Below are positions 47,484 through 57,472 of a stretch of 64,000 nt of DNA, piece by piece. Position numbers and translations under genes: made by a program. The stretch is from an uncultured Saprospiraceae bacterium (GTDB lineage: Bacteria > Bacteroidota > Bacteroidia > Chitinophagales > Saprospiraceae), in assembly GCA_937941765.1 (NCBI GenBank), contig CALDGQ010000005.1, forward strand, positions 1 through 64,000, read 5' to 3'. The number at the start of each line of letters is the position of its first letter. The first letter of the stretch is position 1. The notes below the pieces were generated by a model. That model made no database searches and had not been told where the DNA came from. It was given only the letters and a program-made list of their open reading frames with translations.

Positions 47484-47537
47484 GGAGCGTCATCAAATAG
47501 CCTAGTGCGATAGCGGTAGGTTATTTGATGTCGCTCC
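47484..47537. repeat. Inverted repeat hairpin
   Basis: GGAGCGTCATCAAATA (47484-47499) pairs with TATTTGATGTCGCTCC (about 47522-47537) with one mismatch, and the inner GCCTA/TAGGT pairs also match. It is preceded by ACTCCAACGGAG, a motif also present in the repeat element at 30761-30870. Confidence 0.7.
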
Positions 47538-47678
47538 GAATGTTTTGGCGCGTATTTTTGTGTCAAAAATCGTGTCAAAACACTTCTTGAAGGTTTAATT
47601 TTTTATCTAACTAGAGATGTGTATAAACCGAGCAATCGGGATTAGAGGATGCCTACATGTTGCACTAGAAGACAGGGA

Positions 47679-49235
47679 TCAATTCGAACTATGCTCCAAA
47701 ACTCTCCCAAGATCTTTAATCTTAATATTAAAAACACTACCCTTATTCAATTTGGAACTCACCGACATTGTACCATTGTATTCCTTGATGATATTTTTGC
47801 AAGTTGCCAAACCTATTCCATGACCTTTGTTATCATTTTCATCACCTCGGTCCCATTCATTAAAAATATTTTGTAGCGCAGTTTCCGAAATTCCTTTTCC
47901 GTTGTCCTCGATTGTGATCAGGTGAAAACCATCTTCCTTATTACTGGTGACTTTGATTTTGGTATCTATATTTGATTTGCTATACTTAAGGCTATTGGAA
48001 ATTAAATTTTGGAAGAGCTGAACAAAATCACTTTTGTATCCGTTGATGATTGGCAAATTTGCATAATTAATTTCTGCATTTTTCACCTCAATATCATTTT
48101 TCAAATTTCCAGTAACTTCCGCCAAAACTTTATTTAAATCTATTGGTAATATTTTTTTCTGCCGGTTGCTATCAAACAATGCTTTTGCTAAAATGTCTGT
48201 AATCAAAGTTGTCAAATTTTCAGAACTAGACACAATAAAGTGGATAAACTCCTTCCCTTGTTCATCTAATAGTGGTTCATATTTCGCTTCCAATAATTTA
48301 CTAAATGTGTGAACATTTCTTATCGGTGCTTTCAAATCATGGGAGACACTATATGCGAAAGTTTCAAGCTTCTTATTGGATTCTTGCAAACGTGTATTTG
48401 CTACTACAATATCTTGTGTTTTGATCCTTACTTTTTCTTCTAACTCTTCATTTAACGTACTTAAGTTGGTATTACTTAATTCAAGTGCTTCGGTTTTCTC
48501 CTTGATAATTTTGTTTAGGGACTTGTTGATCGAATTCATAAAAATCAAAATCCTCCGATAATAGTAAATAAACAAACCACCTAAAATAGTCAATAAGATA
48601 GTTCCAAATATACTTTGATAAATTGCGTCTTGTCTTGCACTAGAAATGAATTTAGAAAAAGACCGATCGATTTGCAAAATAGCGATTGTTTCATCACTTG
48701 AGTTTTTGATTGGATAAAATGCGGATAACCAATTGCCATTTTCAGTAAGATATTGATGAACGTGATGCCCCTTGCTATAATAGGTATAGTGATCCTCTGG
48801 AACAGACCCCCAAAAATTGCTGTATATAAAATCTCCAGAACTTACACCAAAAAGTAGTGGTTGTTTTGCCATCGTATTGTTATCACAAAGCCCTTTTTTA
48901 AACAAGGTATAAATTGGTGTTTCCAACCCATTTGCAAGTTGCGCTTTTTTCAGAATGGAACAGGTACTATTGTAATAGTCACTTTCTTTAATTGAATAAA
49001 CATCGTTATTCGTCAAATATTGACAAACCAATTGTTCATGCCGATCTCCATCAATTTGTAAAGCTAGTGTCTTTGCAATCGCAGACAATTTCTCTAGCTC
49101 TGCATCTTCACTTGTAGATAATGTTTTATAATAATTATAAACAATAAATGAAACAGTCAGCAAGACAATCATCCCAATAGAGACAAACATCAAGTGCTTA
49201 CTGTATTTGCGGTACTTACTTAAATTTAAACTCAT
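47679..49235 (-). CDS. Membrane sensor histidine kinase
   Basis: A 518-aa sensor kinase. TM1 is VSIGMIVLLTVSFIVYNYY, followed by a Cys-containing periplasmic sensor region (about 38-210, with CQYLTNNDVYSIKE and NSTCSILKK), TM2 (SIFGTILLTILGGLFIYYY), a long coiled coil, and a HisKA box (FAYSVSHDLKAPIRNV). The HATPase_c domain has NLISNSLKYSK (N box), TIEDNGKGIS (G1), and GHGIGLATCKNIIKEYNG (G2/F). No receiver or response regulator is adjacent, so it is an orphan kinase. The periplasmic domain resembles two-helix or PAS-like sensors; its ligand is unknown. Confidence 0.88.
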   Translation of the reverse strand: MSLNLSKYRKYSKHLMFVSIGMIVLLTVSFIVYNYYKTLSTSEDAELEKLSAIAKTLALQIDGDRHEQLVCQYLTNNDVYSIKESDYYNSTCSILKKAQLANGLETPIYTLFKKGLCDNNTMAKQPLLFGVSSGDFIYSNFWGSVPEDHYTYYSKGHHVHQYLTENGNWLSAFYPIKNSSDETIAILQIDRSFSKFISSARQDAIYQSIFGTILLTILGGLFIYYYRRILIFMNSINKSLNKIIKEKTEALELSNTNLSTLNEELEEKVRIKTQDIVVANTRLQESNKKLETFAYSVSHDLKAPIRNVHTFSKLLEAKYEPLLDEQGKEFIHFIVSSSENLTTLITDILAKALFDSNRQKKILPIDLNKVLAEVTGNLKNDIEVKNAEINYANLPIINGYKSDFVQLFQNLISNSLKYSKSNIDTKIKVTSNKEDGFHLITIEDNGKGISETALQNIFNEWDRGDENDNKGHGIGLATCKNIIKEYNGTMSVSSKLNKGSVFNIKIKDLGRVLEHSSN

Positions 49236-49413
49236 AAATAGAATTGTCTATCTAATAGAATACCAAAACATATACCATATTCTTAACATTTGTCATACGT
49301 TCTTGAAAATGAGGGAGATAGAAATTCTCGACACCTATGTATAAAACAATTTGAAGCCGGTTTTCCAAATAGAATTATTTATCTTTAACTATTCAACAAT
49401 CAATAAAATTCTT

Positions 49414-51597
49414 ATGAAAAATTACATACTCATTCTTTTATTGTTTTTAACAACAAACCTACTTACAGCTCAATCAAATTTATTTCTGGATGATTCATTC
49501 ACAGTTGAAGAAATGATTGAAGATTTTTTCAATACGCCAAATGTTTCGGTATCCAACATTACCTACACAGGATCACCAGATGCAATATCATTTTTTGATG
49601 CTGGTGGTACAGGCCTAGCAGTAGGAGCAGGTATTTTGATTTCATCAGGAGCAACTGCATCTATCGCAGAAGAGAATGGAGATTTTGCAAATAATGCCAG
49701 CACATCATTTGGAACTCCAGGTGATGAAGATATCGAAATGCTTATTGCTAATGGGTTTATCTCAAATGATGCGGCGGTTATAGAATTCGATTTCACTGTC
49801 GTTAACACGGATAGCTTAAACTTTAAGTATGTTTTTGGTTCAGAAGAATATCCTGAATTTGTTTGTTCATTTAATGATGCTTTTGGCTTTTTTATTTCTG
49901 GACCTGGTATAATGGGACCTTATTCTAACAATGCAATCAATATCAGCACGATTCCCGATACGGAATCAGTAGTTTCTATAAACAATGTAAATGATATTTT
50001 AGAATGTGGTGATCCTGCTAATGAAATTTATTATATCGATAACTCAACAAGTCAGCATATCAATTTCGATGGATTGACCACTTCTCTTCCTTCTTCATTT
50101 CAGGCGGTAGGTGGAGAAACCTATCATGCCAAAATAGTAGTTGCTGATGTAAGTGACAATATTTACGATTCCGGCGTTTTTCTTTCATTTGAAGGACTTG
50201 GCTCAGACAACCTTCTAATTCCAGAAGCAGAATTTTTAATCACCCAAAATACAAATGCTGTTAATTTCGACAATTTAGCAAAATACGCACGTTCCTGGAA
50301 TTGGGACTTTGGAAATAATCAAACATCAACAGATAGAAATCCTGGAATCATTGTTTATGATCAGGTCGGTACTTATACCGTGCAATTAGTCACTGAAAAT
50401 TTTTGCTGTACAGATACTTTCACAATTGATATTGAAATCACAGATATTCCTGAACAAATTGTTGTTGATGAAATAGTAACGCCTATTACTTGTCCTGATT
50501 ATAATGATGCTACCATTGAGTTATTTATTGCAGGAGGAACGTCACCTTACAATACAAATTGGGAGCCTAATATTGCTGATATCAACAACGTAATGCCGGG
50601 AACTTATACGTATACAATTACAGATATTAATGGAATTGAAACGACAGGCACGATCCTTATTGAAAATGCAATGGCACCAGACATCAATGTAACCACTACT
50701 CCAGCAACAGGCGGTCAAGCAGATGGAACTGCAGCGGCCAATGCTTCCAATGGCACTCCACCCTATCAATATCTTTGGTCAACCGGAGCAACCACACCGT
50801 TTATCGAAAACTTAGCAGTTGGTGAATACACTGTTGAAGTTACAGATGGCAATGGTTGTTCTTTCACAGAATCATTTTCTATAAATCTCCAATCTTTTTT
50901 AGTGGAAGTCAATACTACTGATCCTACTTGTTTTGGATACGACGATGGAATCATTGAATTCAATGCATTAGGTGGAACCGCTCCTTACAACTACTTATTG
51001 AATCCAGATATAGGAAATGGTATTTCAGCTGGAACTTATAACTATACTATTACAGATGCAAATGGTCTCATCAATGAAGGCAGTGTAACTTTGGATCAAC
51101 CAGAAGAAATAATCGTGGTCGTGTCAAGTCTTCCAACTACTGAAAATAATCAAAACGGAACTGCCAATGCAATTATATCCAATGGAGGAATTCTCCCTTT
51201 TCAATTTGAATGGTCCAACGGAGCAACAACTTCGGTTATTGGAAATTTGGCACCAGGTGAATATACGGTTACCGTAACAGATGCAACTGGTTGTGAAAGT
51301 ATTGTCAGTACTATTGTAGAATCTTCAACAAATGTAAATGAAGTGAACGACAACTCCTTTTTAAATTTATTTCCAAATCCGGTCGACCATACTTTATTTA
51401 TTGAAAATAATTCTGACAAAAACTTACAAGACTTAAAACTATTCAGTATGCTTGGTCAACAACATTCAATCGATTTTGAAATTGATAGTAGTATTATTAA
51501 AGTAAATGATGTTGAAAAATTACCACAAGGTGTTTACATCTTACAATTTCGATGGGAAGAAGATCAAATCTCGACGATGAGATTTGTAAAGAAATAG
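49414..51597 (+). CDS. Choice-of-anchor L / PKD / SprB-repeat T9SS protein
   Basis: A 727-aa surface protein. ATG 49414 gives a signal peptide (YILILLLFLTTNLLTAQ). Next is a choice-of-anchor L domain (about 20-270) with VVNTDSLNFKYVFGSEEYP, FGFFISGPG and HAKIVVADVSD. A PKD domain (SWNWDFGNNQTSTDRNPG) follows. Then come four SprB-type repeats (CPDYNDATIELFIAGGTSPY, GQADGTAAANASNGTPPYQY and later ones, with NGATTSVIGNLAPGEYTVTV). A T9SS type A sorting domain (LNLFPNPVDHTLFIENN) closes the protein. It is exported by T9SS and attached to the surface, possibly as an adhesin or motility factor. Confidence 0.9.
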   Translation: MKNYILILLLFLTTNLLTAQSNLFLDDSFTVEEMIEDFFNTPNVSVSNITYTGSPDAISFFDAGGTGLAVGAGILISSGATASIAEENGDFANNASTSFGTPGDEDIEMLIANGFISNDAAVIEFDFTVVNTDSLNFKYVFGSEEYPEFVCSFNDAFGFFISGPGIMGPYSNNAINISTIPDTESVVSINNVNDILECGDPANEIYYIDNSTSQHINFDGLTTSLPSSFQAVGGETYHAKIVVADVSDNIYDSGVFLSFEGLGSDNLLIPEAEFLITQNTNAVNFDNLAKYARSWNWDFGNNQTSTDRNPGIIVYDQVGTYTVQLVTENFCCTDTFTIDIEITDIPEQIVVDEIVTPITCPDYNDATIELFIAGGTSPYNTNWEPNIADINNVMPGTYTYTITDINGIETTGTILIENAMAPDINVTTTPATGGQADGTAAANASNGTPPYQYLWSTGATTPFIENLAVGEYTVEVTDGNGCSFTESFSINLQSFLVEVNTTDPTCFGYDDGIIEFNALGGTAPYNYLLNPDIGNGISAGTYNYTITDANGLINEGSVTLDQPEEIIVVVSSLPTTENNQNGTANAIISNGGILPFQFEWSNGATTSVIGNLAPGEYTVTVTDATGCESIVSTIVESSTNVNEVNDNSFLNLFPNPVDHTLFIENNSDKNLQDLKLFSMLGQQHSIDFEIDSSIIKVNDVEKLPQGVYILQFRWEEDQISTMRFVKK

Positions 51598-51645
51598 CAT
51601 TAATTAAGACTTCTGATACTATAGACACCAAAATTTGATAACAAC

Positions 51646-52425
51646 ATGGCTTACAAACAATTAAAACTTTGGTTCGACAAAGAACTTGCTAAAATGTTGG
51701 CTAATAAAATCGTATCAGTAAAGAAAGACTTTCCAAAAGCAAAATTTGTCAAAGCCGTTGATACCAAAGTTTCCAAATTAGAATTAAAAGATCGAGTAGA
51801 ATTAATTGCAGATGAATTGCACATTCATTTATCAAACGCTTATTCGAAAAATGTAAAGATTTTAATCAAAATTCTTGGTCCAGAAAATGAAGAAGAGACA
51901 GGTATGTTTACCAACTTCTATTGGGTGATGCCCATTGCAAAATATGTTGAAAAATATGGAATAGACAATTTTGAGATTTCAATGATTGCGATTCAAGAAA
52001 TCACCAAACGTAATACGGGGGAATACACGATTCGACCTTATTTGGAAAAATACCCGAAAGAGACTTTGTCAGAAATGAAGCGTTGGTCAAAAGATAAAAA
52101 TAAACATGTCCGTCGACTCGCGTGTGAAGGTGTGCGACCAAGACTTCCATGGGCAACGAAACTAGATCAGTTTATTAAAAATCCGAAACCCATTCTTCCA
52201 ATTTTAAATGCACTGAAAGACGATAAATCAAAGTATGTCCAAAAGTCCGTTGCCAATTGCATAAACGATATCTTAAAAGATAATTTAGAGATTGGAAAAA
52301 CATTAATTGATAAATGGAAAACAAATCCCACCAAAGAACGGAAATGGATTATCAAACATGCACTTCGAAATTTGTTAAAAGGTAATGATGAATGGGCTAA
52401 AAAAGTAATTAAAAAAATGAATTAA
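51646..52425 (+). CDS. DNA alkylation repair protein, AlkC/AlkD-like
   Basis: A 259-aa all-helical HEAT-repeat protein. The segment SNAYSKNVKILIKILGPEN, then FYWVMPIAKYVEKYG and WSKDKNKHVRRLACEGVRP, matches AlkC-type 3-methyladenine/7-methylguanine DNA glycosylases. RLPWATKLDQFIKNPKPILP and VANCINDILKDN are also family hallmarks. It excises alkylated bases without base flipping. It has no signal peptide and stands alone 48 bases after the surface-protein gene. Confidence 0.82.
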   Translation: MAYKQLKLWFDKELAKMLANKIVSVKKDFPKAKFVKAVDTKVSKLELKDRVELIADELHIHLSNAYSKNVKILIKILGPENEEETGMFTNFYWVMPIAKYVEKYGIDNFEISMIAIQEITKRNTGEYTIRPYLEKYPKETLSEMKRWSKDKNKHVRRLACEGVRPRLPWATKLDQFIKNPKPILPILNALKDDKSKYVQKSVANCINDILKDNLEIGKTLIDKWKTNPTKERKWIIKHALRNLLKGNDEWAKKVIKKMN

Positions 52426-52565
52426 ACCTCAACTGCCTGTATACTGTTATAATTTTAATATTTTTTCCATTCGAAGTGAGCCATTGGTTCTATGAAAGGA
52501 GTAAAACGAAAATTAAGTTTTTCATCGATTTGATTTTAAAAGAAAACAAAGTAATAATTATTACT

Positions 52566-54704
52566 CTAATTACAAGTCTTTATCTCCCCTGAAAAATCAG
52601 CACCTAGTTCTACATCAAATCCAGGTAATAAATCAATATAATTCCCTGCATCATAATCGACATTTGTACCATTAAAAATCAATCCATTTGAAATAATAAA
52701 GTCCCAAACTTCATAAAGCCCCGTACTAACAGAAGTCTGATGAACCAAATTAGGAAGACAACCTTCATTGACCCAAACCGCATAACTACGTGGTGGAATT
52801 TCAATGTGAATTTGTCCAGAAGAATTGATTGTGGTAAGTGTTTGAGTTGCATTTCCTGTCAACTCAATTAAATTATCTCCAACTGAAATTTGGCCTAAAT
52901 TAACTTGATGATCTAAGACCAATGGATCGCCCGCATAGTTGATAGCAACGATTATTTCCTTGCCACCAACACCACCTGTCAATTGATACAACAACGTAGT
53001 ATTATCAAAACCACTTATATAATTCGAAGTATACGGAGTCCCAAATCGAGACAAATAATCTACAGAAGTTGAACCAACAATAAAATCTTTTTGGATAGCA
53101 ATCAGTTGATCAATCTGTGGTTGCAAAACTGCTGTTGGACTATGAGGAATCGAAGTACCATAATAATCAGGATAAAAAACACAAGGCAATCCAATTTGGT
53201 TATTGGTCAAAATATAGGCATAACCAAGCATCGGATCATTCTGAATTGGCTGACCATTATCTCTAAAATCATGATTATTCAAAAAAGTCATGGAATGAAA
53301 CCCACTCTCTCCTACTCCATCTACCAATCCTGAATTGAATACATTTCGTACATCATATCCAAATAAATCACTCGCATTTTTTAAAGCTTCTCTTAATGCA
53401 AAGTCGAATACTTTTACTTTTATTGCAGCTTTCGTATCCGCATCCATTGTATTTCTAACACCATCTAGCCAATTTTTTAATACATTTGGATTGGCATCAT
53501 ATACTTCTCCAACAACCAACCCTGGATCCATCCCATTGTCATGTAAGTCGTCCATCAAATCACCAACGAATGCAGGATCAAAATGCTTGACGGCATCCAT
53601 TCTAAAACCTTCAATTCCAACATCAGTCCACAACCATTTTGTCCAATCAAATAATTTGGTTTGAGTATCGCTGACATTTTGGTCATAGTCATAAAAAAAC
53701 CACAACCAATCCCAGTCACCACCAAGTGTTGTTGTGCTGCTATTGTTAGAATTTGGTTTAAAATTTTCAAAATTCATGGCACCTTGACCACTTGGCATCT
53801 GTGTAAAATCAGTATAAGTTTGATAATTCATTTGACCAACCACATCTTGTCCAGCCACTGCATTCCAAATGCCATAAACACGATGATCTGAATAATCACC
53901 ATTAGGATTTGTCAAATAAATATATAGGAAATCTCCAGTAGCATTAAAATCATTAGGTCCGATGGTTACTTTAAATTCATCCGTTAAACAATTGGCATTA
54001 TCAATTGTAGCATTCATATTGACTCCGATTGCAGTAGTGTTGGAAGGTTGGCTACAATCACCTCCACCATTTGGTTCTACCTCATTTAAGTCCGGCAAAT
54101 TTTGAAAAGAAATTAAATCAGTTTCCGTATAAAATACATACGGCTTGTTATAAAAAGTGCCATCTCCTGTTTTGGAACTAATTTTAAAATAATAATCGCC
54201 TGCACCATTTCCTGTATTTCCTCCTAGTGGCAATACACATCTAAATCGGTCTGAGGGAAATGCACTTTTGTTAATCGTATAATTTTGAATATAAGACGCG
54301 ACAGCTGGATTATTCTCAGGATCACCGCCATCTCTATGATTATAAACAACATCTGCGACTGCTTTTATACCATTCGCGTTCATATTGTTAATTAAAACAT
54401 CAATTTGATTTCTAGTCCCAAATCCTGTTGGCCCTAAACCAAATTCTCCCAAATCATACAAGTCTTTTGGATCATACCCATTACTACAATTTCCAAAACT
54501 TGCACGAGAAGCAGGTGGCAACCAAAGATGTGTAAAACCAGCATTCCCTAAAGCCGCTGTTCTATTATTCAGCGAGTCGACCCAGCTGTGTCCATTACAA
54601 GTTTTTGGATAATCCCAATACCATCCTTGCATCATCACGTCTTGTGATAAGATAGGTTGACAAAAAATTAAAAGAAAAAAGAAGTTCAGTAAAGACTTTT
54701 TCAT
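52566..54704 (-). CDS. Secreted GH13 alpha-amylase with C-terminal coat-hanger domain
   Basis: A 712-aa extracellular amylase. Signal peptide (FFFLLIFCQPILS). Family-13 motifs are complete: KAVADVVYNHR (region I), GFRMDAVKHFD with the nucleophile Asp, VVGEVYD with the acid/base Glu, and FLNNHDFRD. Regions I and II are about 250 residues apart instead of about 100, so an extra domain of roughly 150 residues is inserted between them (about 150-330, including NDFNATGDFLYIYLTNPNGD). The C terminus (DYDAGNYIDLLPGFDVELGA) is a coat-hanger-stack domain, a T9SS-associated C-terminal type. It hydrolyses starch or glycogen-like glucans. Confidence 0.9.
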   Translation of the reverse strand: MKKSLLNFFFLLIFCQPILSQDVMMQGWYWDYPKTCNGHSWVDSLNNRTAALGNAGFTHLWLPPASRASFGNCSNGYDPKDLYDLGEFGLGPTGFGTRNQIDVLINNMNANGIKAVADVVYNHRDGGDPENNPAVASYIQNYTINKSAFPSDRFRCVLPLGGNTGNGAGDYYFKISSKTGDGTFYNKPYVFYTETDLISFQNLPDLNEVEPNGGGDCSQPSNTTAIGVNMNATIDNANCLTDEFKVTIGPNDFNATGDFLYIYLTNPNGDYSDHRVYGIWNAVAGQDVVGQMNYQTYTDFTQMPSGQGAMNFENFKPNSNNSSTTTLGGDWDWLWFFYDYDQNVSDTQTKLFDWTKWLWTDVGIEGFRMDAVKHFDPAFVGDLMDDLHDNGMDPGLVVGEVYDANPNVLKNWLDGVRNTMDADTKAAIKVKVFDFALREALKNASDLFGYDVRNVFNSGLVDGVGESGFHSMTFLNNHDFRDNGQPIQNDPMLGYAYILTNNQIGLPCVFYPDYYGTSIPHSPTAVLQPQIDQLIAIQKDFIVGSTSVDYLSRFGTPYTSNYISGFDNTTLLYQLTGGVGGKEIIVAINYAGDPLVLDHQVNLGQISVGDNLIELTGNATQTLTTINSSGQIHIEIPPRSYAVWVNEGCLPNLVHQTSVSTGLYEVWDFIISNGLIFNGTNVDYDAGNYIDLLPGFDVELGADFSGEIKTCN

Positions 54705-54833
54705 GAATATCATTGTTGGGTATTAACCATTAAGATAACAAAAATTGGTCGAAATTCAGCCTTCAATAAAGCATAGAATTTTTCTTGAACTTAAGTTGGT
54801 TTTCGTATTTTGCTCAAGTTAAAAACATACAAA

Positions 54834-55091
54834 ATGAGTAATAAATCACTTCAAGCTTATTGGAAAAAAAATCTTAGATACCTAGCAATACTTTTAGGTG
54901 TTTGGTTTTTAGTGTCTTACGGTTGTGGGATTCTTTTTGCTGAATCGCTCAATGCATTTAAATTAGGTGGTTTCCCTCTTGGATTTTGGTTTGCGCAACA
55001 AGGATCTATATATGTTTTTGTTGTTTTGATTTTTGTCTATGTCATTTTAATGAATCGACTGGACAAGGAATTTGATGTGGATGAGAAATAA
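54834..55091 (+). CDS. DUF4212 small subunit of sodium/solute symporter
   Basis: An 85-aa membrane protein with two helices (LAILLGVWFLVSYGCGILFA and GSIYVFVVLIFVYVILMN) and the family sequence LQAYWKKNLRYLA near the N terminus. DUF4212 proteins are encoded directly upstream of large ActP-like symporters and form a small partner subunit. ATG 54834 is chosen over an in-frame start eight codons earlier. The large subunit gene follows 120 bases downstream. Confidence 0.9.
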   Translation: MSNKSLQAYWKKNLRYLAILLGVWFLVSYGCGILFAESLNAFKLGGFPLGFWFAQQGSIYVFVVLIFVYVILMNRLDKEFDVDEK

Positions 55092-55211
55092 ATAATGAGG
55101 AACGTTCGAGCGGTTCAACTATGTTAAAGCAAAAAACAAAATGTTGATCTGATCCTAGTGTGGGTCGCTCTAAATCAGAACCGAAAACTTAAACTGTAAA
55201 ACCAACTAACA

Positions 55212-56903
55212 ATGGGTGTACAAACCTGGACTTTTATAATCGTCGGAATCACATTTGCCATCTACATCGGAGTAGCTATTTGGGCAAGAGCAGGATCGAC
55301 CAAAGAATTTTATGTTGCAGGAGGAGGCGTATCTCCATTGGCCAATGGCATGGCAACAGCGGCAGATTGGATGTCAGCAGCGTCGTACTTATCGATGGCA
55401 GGATTAATTTCATTTACTGGTTATGCTGGTTCTCAATACTTAATGGGATGGACTGGTGGCTATGTATTGTTGGCACTATTGCTTGCACCCTATCTTAGGA
55501 AGTTTGGAAAATTCACTGTACCCGATTTTATTGGTGAAAGATATTATTCTAAACAAGCAAGGCTCGTTGCATTGATATGTGCAATTTTTGTTTCGTTCAC
55601 TTATGTAGTTGGTCAAATGAAAGGAGTCGGTGTCGCCTTTGCAAGATTTTTAGAAGTTCCATTTACAACCGGAATATTGATTGGAATTGGAATTGTTTTT
55701 TTCTACGCAGTATTAGGAGGCATGAAAGGGATCACGTATACACAAGTAGCTCAATATTGTGTTTTGATTTTTGCATTTACAGTTCCAGCAATATTTATTT
55801 CTTTACAGATGGTCGGAAATCCAGTCCCACAACTTGGGATGGGCGGACAATTAGCCGACGGTACTTATTTGTTAGACAAACTCAATTTATTAAGTACAGA
55901 TTTAGGTTTTGGAGAATACACAACGAATGGGATGAATGATCGAGTTAATGTATTTTTCATTACAGCTGCCCTGATGTTTGGTACTGCTGGCTTACCACAT
56001 GTGATTGTCCGATTCTTTACAGTACCTAAAGTTCGAGATGCGAGAATCTCAGCGGGATATGCACTTTTGTTTATTGCCTTTCTTTACACGACCGCTCCTG
56101 CAGTAGCAGCATTTGCTAGAACCAATTTATTACAAACTGTTTCCAACAAAGAATATGCAACCATGCCGACTTGGTTTAAAAAATGGGAATCGGCTGAGTT
56201 GATAAAATTTGAAGACAAAAATAATGACGGAATCATTCATTACGTAGCTGATAAAAATACAAATGAATTAACGATTGACAGAGACATCATGGTATTGGCT
56301 AATCCTGAAATTGCCAATTTACCCGCATGGGTAATCGCTTTGGTTGTGGCTGGTGGTTTAGCGGCTGCGTTGTCGACTGCTGCTGGTTTGTTGTTAGTTA
56401 TTGCAACTTCTATTTCACATGATTTATTTAAAAAGTATTTGATGCCCAATATTTCCGAGAAAGGAGAACTAGTTGCAGCAAGAGTTGCAATTGCAGTTGC
56501 AGTGTTAGGAGCTGGATTGGCAGGAATGAATCCACCTGGTTTTGTGGCTCAGGTTGTAGCATTAGCGTTTGGATTAGCAGCTTCTTCATTTTTCCCTGCC
56601 ATTATTCTGGGAATTTTTGACAAACGAATGAATAAAGAAGGTGCGATTGCTGGAATGTTGATTGGGATAATTTTCACAACAGCTTATATCATTTATTTCA
56701 AACCTCAGTTGGGTGGACCTGGTACTCCTGAAGGATATTGGTTTGGTATCAAGCCGGAAGGTATTGGGACTTTGGGGATGCTGATAAATTTGGTAGTTGC
56801 TTTAGTAGTTAGTCGGATGACGGCGGCACCTCCGAAAGAGGTTCAAGATATGGTGGAAAGTATTCGGATACCTCGTGGTGCTGGTGCGGCTAGTGGGCAT
56901 TAG
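55212..56903 (+). CDS. Sodium:solute symporter (ActP/VC2705 subfamily)
   Basis: A 563-aa transporter of the SSS family with about 13 helices. STKEFYVAGGGVSPLANGMA followed by TAADWMSAASYLSMAG is diagnostic of the ActP/VC2705-type symporters. The AGGLAAALSTAAGLLLVI block is the typical C-terminal core helix. A cytoplasmic loop of about 60 residues (about 315-375) is longer than in classical ActP. Probable substrates are short-chain acids such as acetate, but the sequence does not decide. It works with the DUF4212 subunit encoded upstream. Confidence 0.9.
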   Translation: MGVQTWTFIIVGITFAIYIGVAIWARAGSTKEFYVAGGGVSPLANGMATAADWMSAASYLSMAGLISFTGYAGSQYLMGWTGGYVLLALLLAPYLRKFGKFTVPDFIGERYYSKQARLVALICAIFVSFTYVVGQMKGVGVAFARFLEVPFTTGILIGIGIVFFYAVLGGMKGITYTQVAQYCVLIFAFTVPAIFISLQMVGNPVPQLGMGGQLADGTYLLDKLNLLSTDLGFGEYTTNGMNDRVNVFFITAALMFGTAGLPHVIVRFFTVPKVRDARISAGYALLFIAFLYTTAPAVAAFARTNLLQTVSNKEYATMPTWFKKWESAELIKFEDKNNDGIIHYVADKNTNELTIDRDIMVLANPEIANLPAWVIALVVAGGLAAALSTAAGLLLVIATSISHDLFKKYLMPNISEKGELVAARVAIAVAVLGAGLAGMNPPGFVAQVVALAFGLAASSFFPAIILGIFDKRMNKEGAIAGMLIGIIFTTAYIIYFKPQLGGPGTPEGYWFGIKPEGIGTLGMLINLVVALVVSRMTAAPPKEVQDMVESIRIPRGAGAASGH

Positions 56904-56991
56904 GTTTTTGCTTTTGGCTGGCTCTACTTTCGAACGGTTGCACCGAACGTTGGCCTTATGCCATCCCGTTGGGATTCTGTATCTTTGCCAC

Positions 56992-57393
56992 ATGAAAAGT
57001 TACGTCCTTTTATTACCGTTCTTGTTTTTCCTTTTTGGGAATAATCCATTGGAACCTTGTCCATCTTCTCCGAATTGTATTTCTACCATTGCAAAAAAGA
57101 AAAGAAAAAAGTTACCACCTTTGAAACTCAATACTGATGTTTATGAAGATAAAGAAGCTATGAAAAAAATCATTGCTACTTATCCTCGAACTAAGTTGAT
57201 TTCAGAAAGAGATGATTATTTACATTTTCAATTTGTTACAAAGCTTGGGAAGTTTACGGATGATGTTGAATTTTATTTTGATGAAGAAAATAGGTTAATT
57301 CATTTTCGATCTGCATCCCAAAAAGGTTGGTCTGATATGGGTGCTAATAAGAGGCGTATGAAAAAGATTTCTAAGAAATGGAATGGACGGTAG
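56992..57393 (+). CDS. DUF1499 family protein
   Basis: A 133-aa protein with an N-terminal hydrophobic signal (SYVLLLPFLFFLFG) and the DUF1499 hallmark CPSSPNCISTIA. The domain ends with VEFYFDEENRLIHFRSASQK and GWSDMGANKRRM. ATG 56992 is chosen because a start 39 codons upstream lies within the symporter gene and would add unlike residues. DUF1499 is a widespread family of unknown function, often associated with the membrane or photosynthetic apparatus elsewhere. Confidence 0.83.
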   Translation: MKSYVLLLPFLFFLFGNNPLEPCPSSPNCISTIAKKKRKKLPPLKLNTDVYEDKEAMKKIIATYPRTKLISERDDYLHFQFVTKLGKFTDDVEFYFDEENRLIHFRSASQKGWSDMGANKRRMKKISKKWNGR

Positions 57394-57407
57394 AATTTTA
57401 GAATAAA

Positions 57408-57445
57408 AAATGGCTTTGACAGAAATTTGTCAAAGCCATTTATAT
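57408..57445. terminator. Terminator hairpin, copy A
   Basis: A perfect 14-bp stem (57408-57421 with 57428-57441, AAATGGCTTTGACA/TGTCAAAGCCATTT) with a 6-nt loop. It can end both the DUF1499 gene (plus strand) and the PARG gene (minus strand). It is part of a 62-bp block repeated at 58381. Confidence 0.88.
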
Positions 57446-57472
57446 ATTAGGTAAGATGTCTGTTCAATTTTA
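57411..57472. repeat. 62-bp direct repeat, copy A
   Basis: Nearly identical to 58381-58442 (offset 970 bases): the first 40 bases and 18 of the next 22 match without gaps, with differences only at GT/AC and near the last bases. The block ends at the stop codon of the minus-strand gene to its right. Confidence 0.85.

Larger units (their letters stand above)
46935..47678. other. 744-bp non-coding stretch with repeats
   Basis: No intact gene. From left to right it has short repeats GAATGTCGAATGTCGAA and ACGTGTCC (46970-47012), a minus-strand frame that looks protein-like (47140-47260, including GRFYMFDMNEIKSPRG), a minus-strand segment resembling a C-type-lectin-fold variable region (47360-47480), and a long inverted repeat (47484-47537) followed by another hairpin (TGTTTTG/CAAAACA, about 47541-47583). 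The plus-strand short frames here are not protein-like. Confidence 0.6.

Noticed and set aside
55280-55939. Plus-strand frames inside the symporter
   Set aside because: Alternate-frame shadows of the sodium/solute symporter gene.
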